Source: Tubiluchus corallicola (lineage: Eukaryota > Priapulida > Priapulimorpha > Priapulimorphida > Tubiluchidae). From it: a stretch of 64,000 nt of DNA. Of the stretch, positions 46,305-61,300 are shown piece after piece. The DNA is taken from assembly GCA_030141605.1 (NCBI GenBank), contig JAQGDQ010000052.1, positions 494,001-558,000 of the forward strand, in the 5' to 3' direction. Made by a program: the position numbers and the translations under genes. How positions within the stretch are numbered: position 1 is the first letter of the stretch; every line of letters starts with the position of its first letter. Under the pieces are notes generated by a model. That model was not told where the DNA came from and made no database searches. It worked only from the letters and a program-made list of their open reading frames with translations.

Positions 46305-49300
46305 GTTGGTAACTGGTAGTGAAAAACATTAGCAACACTATAGTCTAGTAAAACTGCAACAACAATTATTATTTATGCGCAGTGTTACTCGCCCTATCCT
46401 ACTTCGTTTTGATGTTAATGCCAAAGTTGACTTCATTTTGCAAAATAAACATTTGCTGAAGTCCCTTGACGACTGGTGTAAAAACATACTTGTAGGTGTA
46501 ACTCCTGATTCAACTATCCTTGAGCGTGAACGCATCGCATCAGCAATTACGAAGTCTGCTACATTCTAAAGTCATTGCCTATCAAGTATAGTGAGTCTTC
46601 TACTTCAAGTCATATGCTAATAAAAAAAAGTAATATCAAAGGTTGTAACAATTGATGCTCATGATGTTGGCAGAGTTATTATATTAGTAAATTAGGTAAA
46701 ACCATCATTATGTTATGCACCAAATACGCTTATGAGATTATCATTAATAAAATACCCAATAGATTTGGCCTGATTGAAATCACAATAAAAGGTACTCCTG
46801 AATCAAGTGACGCTTGTGAAAGTGATATTATCAATCATCTGACTAAATGCCATGTCTCCTGAGAGAAGTTAAGCTATTCTACCGATGACCCAAGTAGTTA
46901 AACAAGTCACTAATAGTCCGTTTATTCCTGATAGTAACATTGGCATCACTCCTGATTGCAGCCGTTCTCTGGCTGATTGTAATCAAATGACTTTGGTTAA
47001 AAGTCATATGGTCCCTCCTCGTGAAAACCTCATCCCTGGTCTCGCTTCTGCTACTCTTTGTCCTCCTGCCATTCCAATTACTTGCCCTCTGTCAATTATC
47101 CTTCAACTTCTATAAACTGTCAAATTGGCTTCTCTCCTGATTGTAGCCATCCTCTGATTGATAGGCACCTGACAACCTTGGTCATTAGTCACTCAGCCCA
47201 TTCTAGTGAAAATCTTACTCCTGGACTAACCCCTAAACTTATTTGTCCACCAAGTACTCCTACTCATTATACTCATTCATCCTTCAATGTCTCTTATGAA
47301 GTGCCAAACTACTGCAAAGAACAGTCACGATCAAACCTTTCCTGTAATTGGCAGCACTTCTGAAAACAGCATGAGTCGAGTTAACACTACTATCTCTGAT
47401 AATGTATGACTTAACCAATGCTCCTGTTCATCTCCCAGAGGTTTTGTGCTCAGTTGCAATGACTGTATTAATGAACTTAGTGATTTGTTCAATTTCATTA
47501 ATAATTATAAACCTGATTTTTTATGCTTATGTGAAACCTGGTTTCGTGAAGACATAGATAGTAGTGTAATTTGTCCTCAAAATTACTCAGTTTTGAGATG
47601 TGATGTACACTCTGTTTTTCTTAATGTCAATTGCGGTGGCATGGCTATTATTGTCAAATCATGTTTATCTCTTGTGCCAATTCCTGTGTCATTCACAGCT
47701 GAAACTGTTGCTGTTGAACTCAAAACTTCTTTGCAAGATAATCTTAGTGTTGCTTGCATATATAGATCTTGCAATAATACTCGTACATTTGGTTATTCTG
47801 AAATCAATATACTTGAAGAAATTAAACATACTATTTCTATCTACTCTCAAAATCATTTGCGGTGATTTTAATTTTCCAAAATTAGTTTAGCCTGATCCTG
47901 TTCCTCAATTAGATCTTGAGTGTATATTTGTTAATTCTTTACACGATGACCTGCTTTCTCAGTTAGTTCATTTTCCTACTCGCAGAAACAGTTGCCTAGA
48001 ATTAGTCTTAACTAATTGTCCCGAATGCATTCAAATTGCTTTCCTTGGCATGGATTTCAGCCAGTGATCATGACACTAGCATTTGTTTTGATGTCGAGTA
48101 CAATTACCAACAACTTGTAACTAGACCCTCGCATTACTTTAATCCTTCTAAATTAACTTCTTTAATATTTTTTTTGAAAACATTGACTGGAAAGCTCAGT
48201 TTCACAAGTCTGACATTATTACTTGTTGGAATTTTTGTTTGTCTGCATATAATGAAGCAGTTTATCCAATTTGTACCCTTAAGAAGAACTGCTAAACAGC
48301 GTAAACTTATATCTTCCCCTTGGCTAAATGATTCCATTGTTACTAAAGCAAGAACTCGTAAATGCAAATTATGGTCAAAATGAAACTATTCTAATCTTAA
48401 CAGTGTTCATGCTGCATATACTCGCTCCTCACAGGAATTGAAATCGGCTTTATATTCTGTTCGCTTGCGATATGAGGAGCGTCTTGCAAATCGACTAAGG
48501 AAGAATACTAAAGAGTTTTACCGTTTATAGTTAACATTTCCTTAAACCTCCTAATCGTACTACTACTATTAATGATCATCAGCATGTTATTTCAGTTCCT
48601 ATCACAGTTGCTAATACTATTAATGATTCTTTTGCTTTTTTCTTCACTAATGAACCTGATGATGGTTCTTACCAACTCCCTTATCTTCGAATAACAATAG
48701 CATTTCCTACATTGAATTTACACAATAACAAATCTTCTCAAATGCTTAAATGACTGATCCCAATTCTTTGACGACACTTCTCTCCCATCAGGTGATATTC
48801 TATATATTGATCTTAGAAAAGCTTTTGATTGCGTTCCTCTTTGTCGTCTCATGTTGAAAATGGAATTACCCCAATGGTTTCATTATTTTCTAACACATAG
48901 AAGGCAAAGAGTAGTTTTAAATGGTGTAACCACTTCCTGGAGAAATGTAACCAGCGGCATTCCTCAAGGGACTTTTTCGGGACCTTATTATTTTCTTATT
49001 TTTATCAATGATGTTATCAATTGTGTATCCCCTGGCACACGTATACCACTGTTTGTTGATGATATAAAACCTTACCATCCAATTAGAAATTCCTCTGATC
49101 AAGAAACCTTACAAGCTGACTTGTCTGAAATTGAGCGGTGGTGTGACAACTGCTTAATGTCCCTCAAACGTAGTAAATGCAGCGCACTTCATATTCGTTC
49201 TAATTCTGCAATACCTTATTATCTGAGAGATGGTGCTATTGAAGAAAAATAAGTTGTACGTGATTTAGGTATATTAATCTCAAACAATCCTGAAGTGGAA

Positions 49301-52300
49301 TTCACATATTGAGCATATTATTTCTCAGGCCGATAGATCCACTGGAATGATAAAACGCTGCATTTCATCACGTAGTGCAAAAGTTATTGTACTGCTTTAT
49401 AAAGCTATAGTTAGGCCAATTTTGCCAAACTAAGTTTGAGAACAGTTATTGACACTGACACACAGTTAGTATAGAAGAAGGTTAATTAGCACTGACTGTT
49501 ATGTAATGAGAAGGTAACAATTATAAGGCCTAGATTACATTCCTGAAAAGTGTGCATTAAAATTGATTACGCTCCTGTGCACTTGATTCATAGATGCTGA
49601 TCGGACTCTGTTTTCTACCTTTCATGTGATTGCACTCTACGACGACATTGCTGAACATTTTCAATAAATTGATTTTATGATGACTTTACGAAATTCTGGC
49701 ACAATGTACCACCTTTCTTGTCTATGGAATTTACTGAATATTCGAATCCACAACAAATTTCAATGGTTTCGCACTGTCCACAATAATCAGGTATGTAAAA
49801 TAATTATTAATTTGGATTTTTGCTGGTGTACACGAATAAGTGGCTGTAAACACTGTTTATATATTACATAATACGAATGAAAACTTGAACAAATCACATA
49901 TATTTATCTGTTATCAGTAGAGATAATCTACAATGCCATGGCTACTAGGTGTAATAATTATATAAATGATGTATTATTAATTGTGGTTAAACACCTATCT
50001 TAAGCATACTGAGATATTTGGAGTCTAGCTTGATTTTATAATCCAAACTTAAAGAGATTCTAAACTATAAAACAACACGAGTCAGAACGTTTGCTGTGTC
50101 TTGTCAAGGCAATTCCATCCAAAAAAATTACGTAATATACTTCACCCATAAAGTCCTAAAAACAATTTATTTTATTCAAAACTTCCCGTTTTCACTCTGT
50201 TGTCGATTCTCATAAGCTATCATTTGTATATTTCTACCAATAACACATGAGCTGTGACATTGTTTCATCTTTGCGGGTTTAGTGAGGGCTATTTTACAAT
50301 TCATGGGCTGACTGCTAGTAACTGATATGCACAGTTGAGCAGCAGCAAAATGAAAAGCACAGTAAACTATAACTTGTAAGCTGTAAAGCTTTGAAATTAT
50401 TCGCTTATTTTTTATTGATTTATGATATATATTTTTTTGATAACGTTCAAGTCTTAGACTCTAATATTTTGATATAGTGGTATGTAAATTTAGGCCTTAA
50501 AATTCAATTAAGATAATTAGCTGTTGTTTTATTCTGCATTCACTTATTTATTTACTAAATCTGTGTTATAACAGCTATAGCTTTCTGTTAAAACTGAAAT
50601 GGATTGAAAAGGAATTTTAATGTAAAATTTTGCTGAATTTATCCGAAGTCCAGTGTGATTAAATAATTTTATGTTTTTACATGGCAAGCAAAGGGCTCAA
50701 ACAGGTAAACTTACAGAATTACCTATTGCTATGCAAGTTTGGCTCTTGGGCTCAAACAGGTAAACTTACAGAATTACCTATTGCTATGCAAGTTTGGCTC
50801 TTATTTCCATCTCTGAATAATTAGGCAAACTTACAGTAGACTGTTCTTACATGTAGCTTGATATAGACTTATGTAGGTTGATATGGTGGCGAAGAATAAC
50901 AAAGACTTACTCACATTTTGTGCCTGACTTAGCATTAAGCCAAGTGCCTAGTGTAGTTCATTACTGTAATGTATTCAGTTTTCCAAACTAGGACGTATCA
51001 GTTCCAACTCTAGCAAATTTATGTAGCCTATGAGACTATGGGCTAAACAATTTTTTGCCTTCAGTTTATGGCAGTTTGGTGATGAGCTAGTCAAATTTAA
51101 TAATTATGTACTCGGCATCTAAACACAAGAGCTACAATTCAAGTAATTAGTAATTAAGTATTCAGATAACCAAATAAATGTTCGGTAGCCAATTAAACAA
51201 TCCAAATGAAAATGCAGCTAATTTTTGGAGTTTGGATGTTCGTGCATTTGCTTCAATTATACAGTATAGCTAGTTGCATTGTTGACTTCGTTCATGCCTG
51301 TGATAACAAACAACTATAGATGAATAAAGTAGATTACATTGCACTTTAATTTAATTAAGCATTCTTATAAAATGTACTGAGCATAGGTGGTAGTCTGAAT
51401 CGTAAATTTACTGAGTATTAGATTTGCTGTTTACTGAGTTTTGGATTTGGCTTTCAGAAGAAAAGATCGATAGATAAATATTTCTGAAAATCAAATTTTT
51501 GCAAGGAAATTACAAAATCAATGTACACCCGATGGTTTTAGAACCAACATAGCTGCACAAAATATATACACAGTTATACAAATTTAGTTAGAAAATCTAT
51601 GAATCAAAAGAAGCCATTTACTAAACATTTGCACTTATTTATATAAAAGATTTACGTATATGATAATCACGAATGATGCAATTATCCGAATCTATGCATA
51701 CAATCATAAATGAAATTTACAATGTCACTGTAATTAAGTGCATACAGTGATCTGTGTGAAGTGCATTTTTGGGGCACTCTCATAAAAAGTGCTCTTCTGT
51801 TTACATTTCTCCACAAGTACACCACCTACGTTCAGTAGGTACGTCCACTTGCCCAAGGACCTGTTTCTATAGCCAGATTTTGAGGTGAGACCATTATTCT
51901 TGTGATGATTATACTTTTGTGCTCAGGAAACTCTGTGTTCCCATACTTAGGATCTGGGATTTATTTCCAAATAAGTCTTGCATTTTGTACGATCAGAATC
52001 TTGGACCTTGGTCTTTCGTCTCTGTAATCTGTCTGTACCTGATCTGTGGACATGACAGTCATAGCACTGTCTAAAAGTTTGTATCCCTTTCTTCGTGCAT
52101 GTTTACATATCAAAATGAACGGGCCATCCATCATAGCTTGATGCTGGTTTACTAGTTTTGATACAAATTTCTTTTGTATATTTTTCCCTCTCTTCAAGTG
52201 AAGGTGTACCAAGTTCTAAAAAATACACGTCGTTTGTGGTAGAAATACGAACCCCCTAATATGCACCAAATAGTAGTCGATATAGGGCCTCCAATATGAG

Positions 52301-55300
52301 CACTGCCTCATCCAGGCTTCTCACCCTTAAAGTATGGGCAAGAGCAATGCAGAATTTAGCACCTTCTGCTTTATCCAAAATGGAAAGTCATTGTTCTTGG
52401 CTACAAAATAGACTTTGTTCTTGGCTACAATTTAAAGACAAACGGAACCAGTTCCCCAGTGAACATTTTATGCGAGCTGTAGTCTGAATTCTGAGATACG
52501 TGACCCCAAGTTATACAAAATCTGCTGTATTGTAGCAGAATAATTATACATGCACAAAACAAAACACTATATTAATACTCGGCTTACTACTAGACCACTA
52601 GCAAAAGCCCTGCCTAAACAAGAACACTAAAAATTATCTATAACACTAGACCACTAGCAAAAGCCCTGCCTAAACAAGAACACTAAAAATTATCCACAAC
52701 ACTAGAGAATTGAATTGCTTCAATCTAAGACAGTATTATGAAATAACAAGAAAAATATTTTACTGTTATAAGCCAAGCAGAAAGATGCAAATATATTATT
52801 GCAAATGAACGATCTGAAATTATTATTCATCGGTTGTTTAGGTACAGCTGCACCGATCTCAGATGAAATGACATAATTCTCATGCAAACATGGCCCACTT
52901 GGTTAGCTGCTTATTTTCTTGGTAAAAAACAACCAGCACAAGATCACAATATGTTGATTAATTAGATAACAAATAAATGGAGCTCAGGCTGTTTTACATT
53001 TTAGAATCCCTTTAATAACAAGCGAAGATGAACCATACTAATAACATAACAAATTTAGTGGACTTGTGATTCTACAGATCTTGTTTAAACAATTTCTTGC
53101 CTGTCGAAATGCCAAACTTCAAAACGAAATGTAATATTTACTCTTGTAGTGGGACATCACTTGGCTCTTGGGTCATTTAAAAATTACAGTAACATTGTCG
53201 AGGAATGGGATGACATCTGTATAAATTCATCTTTCACTGTCAGAAATTATCTTTTGATACTTTTTGGGAAGCACAAGATTTACTAATAAACATTAAACAG
53301 TATTAATGATTATGCACGCTATTGAGCGTTTATGGAATTTTTGCCTTTACTAAACGAGTATTATGAGCCTGCAATTTTTCTCAAATTTGTATAAGTAACT
53401 ATATCTTTTTGCAATTTTGTTAGATTCAAGAAGAAATAGCAAAATTGTTAGATTTGAAAGCTCAGATTGGAGATGGACCGACTCAGCAGAAGCTTATTCT
53501 CAAATGTGCAAAGGTTATTACCCATTTATTCTTAATTTCCACTAAATTTTTTATAAATTTATTTTGTGAGAGGAGGTTCATAATGTGATGATTTAACTAT
53601 TTGGATCTGCTCATTGTGTCTGCGGAAAGTTGGCTGATACATTTAGGTTTGTTAAAAGTGCACATTTTAAAGATCAATGTGGATAAAGTTGTAATTGCAT
53701 TTACACTTAGAAATACGGTGTTATTTGATGTATATGTGTCATGGTCACTATTAAATGTTCCATTTTCACACTTTCATAATTATCAATGAAAAACGTGGAA
53801 AGTAAAATTCTTTGATGACACGGTTGTTCATTTTATTAAATAGTTATTCAGGCTTTCAAAACAAATAATGCATTTTTCAGGGGACGCGAGACTCAGATCC
53901 TCAGCAAATGGCAATAAGAGAAACTGTAATTAACAAGATAGTGAGCTGCTTTAAGCGTCATGGGGCCGAAACAATTGATACGCCAGTGTTTGAACTGAAG
54001 GCGAGTTTTGCTTTTTTATAAGTTATAGAGTTAAAGCAGAATTTATTGCTAATATGTAACCTGTAGTTTTGTGAAATAGAATGATGTTGGTGCTTTTAAT
54101 ATGATTTTTTAGCAATAGCATGGTGGAAACTGGCTGCTTGTTAACATTATCGTTAATCACTTAGTTAAAATTGATTCAAAACATATGAGTTGTAAGTTGT
54201 AGCTTTCATCTGTATCGGTATTTTTATATAATGCTTTCAGATTAAATTGTGAGGCAAGTGGCATACAGTAGGCTTGTGTAGCAATTACTGATTCTCTAAT
54301 ATTTTTATAGGAAGTATTGACTGGAAAGTATGGCGAGGATTCTAAACTGATATACGATTTGGCTGACCAAGGTGGCGAAGCTTTATCTCTGAGATATGAC
54401 CTGACTGTATCTTTTACTTAAAATAATTGTTGATTGCTTACTTATGCTTTTTTTACTTTAGCACCTGCAGATTCATAGCATAGTATGTGCCGTTTATTAA
54501 ACTCAAGGTTAATAGAATTAGTTGTTTAATTGACTCAAAAATGTCTGGTACGCCCACTCCTATTTAAATATATATAGAAATTGCTGGCAATTGACTCGAG
54601 TGACTTTGCATAATTGGCTCAATATTTTTGCTTCACGTATTTAAAATAAGACTCTTGTGTGTGACCTAAGAGTTTTTACTATTTTCGTGCCACCTTTACT
54701 TCGTTTTGTACAATATAATACAAATAGAAACAATTGTGTTATGTACGTTTATCATATGCTGATATGGTAGGTAGCATTTTTGCTTTGAAACTATGTCCTG
54801 GTTGTCTGCTGCAATTAACCTCATTGTCCAAAAATTTATGGAAGGTAGATTTCAATCATGTGCCTAGCGGTTTTCTTTTGAAGTGCTTGCTACTTCTCAT
54901 AAAACATTTAGTCAGTTAACTGTTGCTGTTGCTGTTGCAACAACAGTAATCTGCAATATTCCTTGTGGCGTTACAAGCGTAAATATTGTAGAGCAGATAA
55001 GAGCATAAGTTAATTTTGAAAAATGGATCATAACGTGTAAAGACCTAACATTTAAAGCTCTCGCAGCCTTTGCAGTGCATACTAAGATACGAAGTGTTGA
55101 CTTGTAATTCTACCAATAATACTACACACATCGCCTAATAGATTCATTCAGTTAATTGGGTCAATATACTTCCGTCCTGAACTGAATCCATTAAACAGTG
55201 CCTACTGTAGTACATTTAATGGTAATGAAGACCTTTTTGCATCTCTGAAATTTAGTTCTGTAGTCATTTTTGCCTGTGCACATGGCATTTTTGCACTAAG

Positions 55301-58300
55301 GACTATATTTTATACCTTCTGGTTTTGCTCAGGGATATTTTAGTTTGTTTTCTTTTTTTGTGCATTTTTAGCAACTATTTTCTAATGTCATACATGGCTG
55401 GTACTTTCAAGAAAGTTCATATAGATTGCTTAAGACTTTTTATGGCTGAGCTCTTTTCAAAGTGTAAATTCTTAAAATACCTGCAAAAAAGTCAGTGCTA
55501 AAAAATTAGCATCTTCACGAGTGAGGTTAATAACCAAATTGTATGTTTTTGCTTTAGAGTTTAGATCAAAGATTATGCAGTGCTATTATTGCATTATAGC
55601 TGCTTTGCTATAATTCATGCAGTTATGGTCAAATTTATACATTTTTTGAAAAATGTGTACTATTTGTATTTGCTAGACCTGAGATGACATGTGCAATACC
55701 TACTTATTGTTATAAAAATTTGCTTGACTTTGCAAAATCTTTCTGCACATTTGTTTCTAAAGCTGAATAGCCAAATGGTTACAGTGTGTACTGTGAGTTG
55801 CCTAGCTTTTAATCAGTAAATGGATGAATGACTTTTGGGCTCACTACTCACACTCACTAGTTTCATTCACCATATTTCTTTTGACTGCTTACCTCTTTGA
55901 GGGAAGATATGCTCATATCCAAACTTGGCTGAGACATTTCTGCCAGTTTAGTGTGTCATCTTGGAGAAGTAACATTGATAATGTGTCAACTCCTAACCAC
56001 CTATAGTTATCCATATAAAATCGGTCCTTGCCACTGAATGCTGAATTCTCGCATGCATGTAGAAATGTAGCAAATTTTGTAAGATTTTGCACGTGATACT
56101 CGACTTACAGCTTTAAAAGAGTGTAGCTTAGTACTGAGCTAGATGTGGAAATATTTAGTTCTTGTATCGTGTTTTGATAACAGGCTTTTTTAAGATCCTG
56201 ACTTTGTGCCAAGTACCACCTAATTGTGTGAAAATCGAATGGGTGATACTGGCGTATTCTTACTTTCCTATTCATGTTGATCATTTTGGCACCAGTTTCA
56301 GCTCTCTATGTTGTTTCTGAGCCCAGATATTGGCATTTATAGTTTAGCGGATGGCAAAAAAAAATCAATACTAAAATTGGGAGAAAATGACTTTCAAAGT
56401 TTTTGTTACAATTCTTTAGTAAATATCCATAGCAGCTGAGGAAGGTGTTGGTTGCTATGGGGTTTGGGAGAGTACTATAAAGTACAATTCTCTTTCTGGC
56501 AATTTGTATGCAAGTATAGCTAGTGTACTTACTTTTGATGAATTTTGAGTATCTTTGTTATTTACCTGTGCTACCTGTGTTAATTTAATTAAAGGTAAGC
56601 TATAATATTAATTTTATCACACGAGATTTTAATATTTGTTTATTTGACCAATTTTATGTTTGTGTAACTTATGAACAAATATATCTACAGAATATCTTTG
56701 GAGTGTTTGTGTTTGCAGGTAAGATAATTAATTACAAGTGAGACAATTAAAAGCTTTTTGGTCTATAATGAAAAGTGAAAAAAACTTGTGAAAATAACTA
56801 TTCCCATTTTATAAATAATCTGCTATTTAAGGGCATTGATGTGCTACAGGTTATTTTCAGGTAAACTAACAGATCAGTGTAATTACACGTGATACAAATC
56901 TAACATTTCTGACTTTAATGTTACAGTTACATAGTTATTTTTGTGCACAGTTTAGATGGTTGTAAACTTGTGAGTATTAAATACACTTATAGACTTTCTC
57001 TATTATAAAATTTGTTTTGAACAGGTAAATTATAAACACTGGTAATTATAGGTGTGACTTTTACTTGCTGATGATACTTGTTATGACTATGCTATGCTTA
57101 GCTATAAGTGACAAGTAAAATGTTAGCATTTCCTTGATGGTACTTCTACTGTATTAAGGCAGTTTTCAGATTTCAATGTCATTTCAGATACCCACCACAA
57201 ACAATTGCAGATATAACATTGTGTAAGTAGAAAATGTATTACCGCTTTCTCACGCATATACAGACATTTGGTTTTGTATGTAGCTATTGTACCTATGCTG
57301 TAACTGCACATGTTTGTCATGTATTCCCATATTTTCTGCCACCTAACTTCCTAATTACAGGTGTCATAGTTGCAATTACACAAGTGAGTTTGCTATATGT
57401 AACAAATAACTAATGCAAGTAGCTTCCACACAGAAAGGTTTTCAATGTAATTTATCTGGTTGTTTTGTCTGAGCTGCTGCAGCTGAGTGCCACTCAATTC
57501 AGGTAAGTCAACCACTACATTTAGTTGCAGGTGTGATAATTATTATTACAAGTCAGGAAAGACAAGTGGTTTTGATATGTGACAAAATTAAGTAGTTATC
57601 ACACAGAAAAATTATCACAAAAAATATACAGAACAAAACCAGTAAGAACTTAAGACAAAAATTTGTATAACACTTTTTATTTATCATTATTACTATGAGT
57701 AAAATATTTTGAATGTCATACCTAACTGTATTGAGAAGGCTTATTAAAATGATTCTTGTAACCCTGACCTTTATTCTAGCACTCCTGAGAAGTATTTCTG
57801 CTCATAAAGAAGTAAGCATTTGTAAAAAATACCACTAAAAGGATAAAGTCTAAAAAAGAAAGAACATGTGAGATACATTGTAAGGTGTCTGAAAGACCAC
57901 ACCAAAAATTCGTTAATTGTAGTGATGAGCACATTGGACCTAACGCAGCTAAATACTTGAATACTACATATTAATAGAGATGTGACGATGACGTAGTGCG
58001 ACATTAATGATTATCCTTAGCCAAAAATGACATCATTTTACGTTTGTTATTGGGTAAAAATGACAGAAACGCAACAGCAAAATTTAAGGTACTTGTTTAC
58101 ACATTTTCTACAGCAATTCTCTAAAGAAACAGCAGCTTAAAAATTAATCTGATAGAGGACACTGGTAGCCAGCAACATACAGGTCATAATAAAGAAACGC
58201 GTTTAAAATCATGATCGGCATGCAGAAATACAGCATGTTAACTAAGGATTTTTTTTCCTGCAGTACAAGCACCCGAAATGGTAAGGGTTTAGTTCATTAA

Positions 58301-61300
58301 TTTTTCTAACAAAAACTAATATTTTAGGCTAAATAACAGTACAGCATGATAGTAAAATAGTCTCAAATCGGAAAATTGATAAAAATTGACTAAGTTGAGG
58401 TTTTTACCTCTAGCTCCATAATTAAATTAGTGCAATATAAACGGTTTTGCTATGCACAGTCATAAGTATGGTATCTATTTGCACCATTCTTTTGTTGACT
58501 TGTTTAAGCAGTGACGTATAAAAAATTAAATTATTCATTCATAATTGTATATTCCTTGACATGCTACATATAGGTTCCGTTTGCTCGATATCTTGCTATG
58601 AATAAAATATCTAATATAAAACGGTACCAGATAGCAAAGGTATATCGTCGTGACAACCCTGCAATGACTCGTGGAAGATTCAGAGAATTTTCACAGTGTG
58701 TAAGTTCCAAATAGTTTGCCAGGTGGCTGTTACTGTTAGCTCATTGCTCTTTGAAAATTAATTTACAAGTTTTCTAAAAATATGCTTTTTGTGTTTATTA
58801 TATTTATTTGTATACATTCCTCTACTTGCTTCACTTACAGAGAAACAAAACATTTAATTTTGTTTTAAAGAATATGTTTCTCAAAACAAAGTGATCTGTA
58901 TTTGCATACTTTCAAAAGTTTATCATTGACTATAATTTTTTCACCTTCTGAAATTAGTTGATTGCTCTAACAAAATCTTTAGCTGGCATTGTTTTTCTGT
59001 ACAAATAGCAAAAAACAGTCATTTATTTTGTTTTAAATTTATTCTTAGGATTTTGACATTGCGGGTGCTTATGATCCTATGCTACCTGATGCAGAGTGTG
59101 TGAAAATTGTTCATGAAATTCTCACTAGCTTAAATCTTGGCGATTTTGTGATAAAGGTATTATTAACACTTACAAGATATCTAGTATTTGCCATCCTTAG
59201 TAATTCCTTATTGTCTTGACAGAAAATCTGTCAAATGCCATATGCGTCCTAAGTAAACAAACACAGTAATACATCTAAAAACGCTTGTAGACTCAGCATT
59301 TCATTATACGCGGTGTGAGTAAGTTGCAAAATCGTGTGGCACGCAGAGCTTGTCTAATCACAGAACAAACAAGTAAGGCAAAAGGACATCCCATGTCGTA
59401 AGAATTTTGCCTTATGTACAAAAAAGGTCATTGCCCGTTTACTCTGGAAAAGTGCTGGTAACCAATTTCCCCATAATGCATATTGCTTTTCTTATGTTTT
59501 ACAACTAGACATTATATCAATTATTTCAAAGCAGGCAGCACAGAAATTAATTGACACTTCAAAGCCGACTGCTGTGAATTTTATTTAAGTGTTGACCAGT
59601 TTTTGCAAATTTGATTTCCTCCTACAATTTTGATTGCACTACTTAGCTAGCAATCATCATTGTAACTAAAACTATAGTGTGTAGGGCTAGAATAGGTTAC
59701 ACAAAGTATTATAAAGTGTATATATTTAGCACATTTCCAAAAAAACTATGAAAACTTTTTAAAAGTGGACATTTTTACATAATTGTTAGAGAAATCCATG
59801 TTTTTTAATGTGCAGTTTTAAGTGTTAATGATGTTTTTATGGTAATAAGTTAGACATTTAAGATAAACAAGATACCCAAACTCCTTCACGACAATGAATA
59901 TTCGTTTAGTTTTGACGACTCCCTACAAAAATACCCATAACGGCCTAATTGTGTGATATACTAGTACAAAACTATATAGTTTCTAAAAGTGAATTAAATT
60001 TTTTCTAACACTGTAAATAAATTGCTTAGATTTTTTATTTAGTTGAGTAATTAACAAGATGATATGAAATGTCTGTAGAAATTTTCAAAGAATTTTTGTT
60101 TCAAAGCTTTTCAGTTTCCAAATGATAGCTTGTATTTAAAACTGTTCAACGTAAAAACTGTAGAGCATTCTTTTCTGCACAAGGTTTTGCAAAAAGTGTT
60201 AAAATCACTCTAAGTTTGTAAATTTGTTAGCTGTTCAAATGCGCTAAGATGTTATGAAATTTATACAGTAATACGACCGCTTGCTGAAGTGCTGAAGATT
60301 AGTCTGCCCTGCACGGCTATTGAACTGACAGCCGGCACCCACAGCATGATCAGTAGCTGTATAGTAATTTAGCATGCATTGTATTGTTTTATGAATTTGT
60401 TTACTCGCTACAGATTTTTCAAAGGCTGAAAGTTCGGTAGCATATATACAGTACTGTTAACAAGCAGAATGTACAGAAATTATTGCCACGTATTATACAC
60501 ATGTAACAGATTGCTATCGCAGTGATAAATCCAATTGTAAAATTTTTTAAATTTTCAAAAAACACAAAATGTTGTTAATATTTTTTCATTCTTCATATTG
60601 CACGTTCAAAAGCACAATTCAAGTGTTCAGAATACTGCTCACTGTCAGCGCTTGGTGGTGTTACAACAAAATGACAGACGACAACAAAAATTATCTTGGT
60701 GTGCTACTAATAGCTAGTGCTACTGAGCAGCAGGGCAGATCAACATCGCTGCTACACTGAGATGCTATACAAGCACATAGCAAAACTTTTTGTTTATTAG
60801 TTTGCAAAAAACTTCTTCAAGGACTGACAGCAAAGAATACAACAAAACTTTTTTTGTTATTATATATAATTTGCTTGTATTTTAGCTCCTTCTTTTCGAA
60901 ATTTAATTAAATTTGGAAAGTGGAAACTTTAGTTATTAAGACATTGTTTTACCAGTCACAGATGACAGATAAATGTATGCTATTTCCTTTTATGCAAATG
61001 TATGTATGTATTTCCGGAGCGGATTTGAAATGTTATTGATAGTAATTTCATTTCAGTTATTTGTTACAGTGTTTAAATGGATCACATATGCTGTTTGAAA
61101 ATGCATTACATAATTTGGGAATGACACGCCATAACTGTAACAAGAGGGATTTTAATGATTCTTAAAGGATTTTTAGGGATAAAATATTAATCAAAAAAAT
61201 TGTACAATATCTGTCCTCAAAAAATTTGTTTTATTGTTATGGTTTCTATATTATTCTAGAAATATCGTTATCATAATGATGTTGGTGTGTATCGCTTCTG

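Larger units (their letters stand above)
49436..53423. other. Remainder of HARS intron 1
   Basis: No exon recognised. It contains two recent tandem duplications (50693 and 52589). The - strand frame at 51961-52212 has no known motif. Confidence 0.45.

Noticed and set aside
47446-49252. Several open frames of 90-139 codons taken as possible host genes
   Set aside because: They are endonuclease and reverse transcriptase pieces of a dead LINE in HARS intron 1.
53941-53946. GTGAGC as the HARS exon 3 donor
   Set aside because: Using it would remove conserved CFKRHGAE and DTPVFELK and break the phase, so the GC donor at 54001 is preferred.
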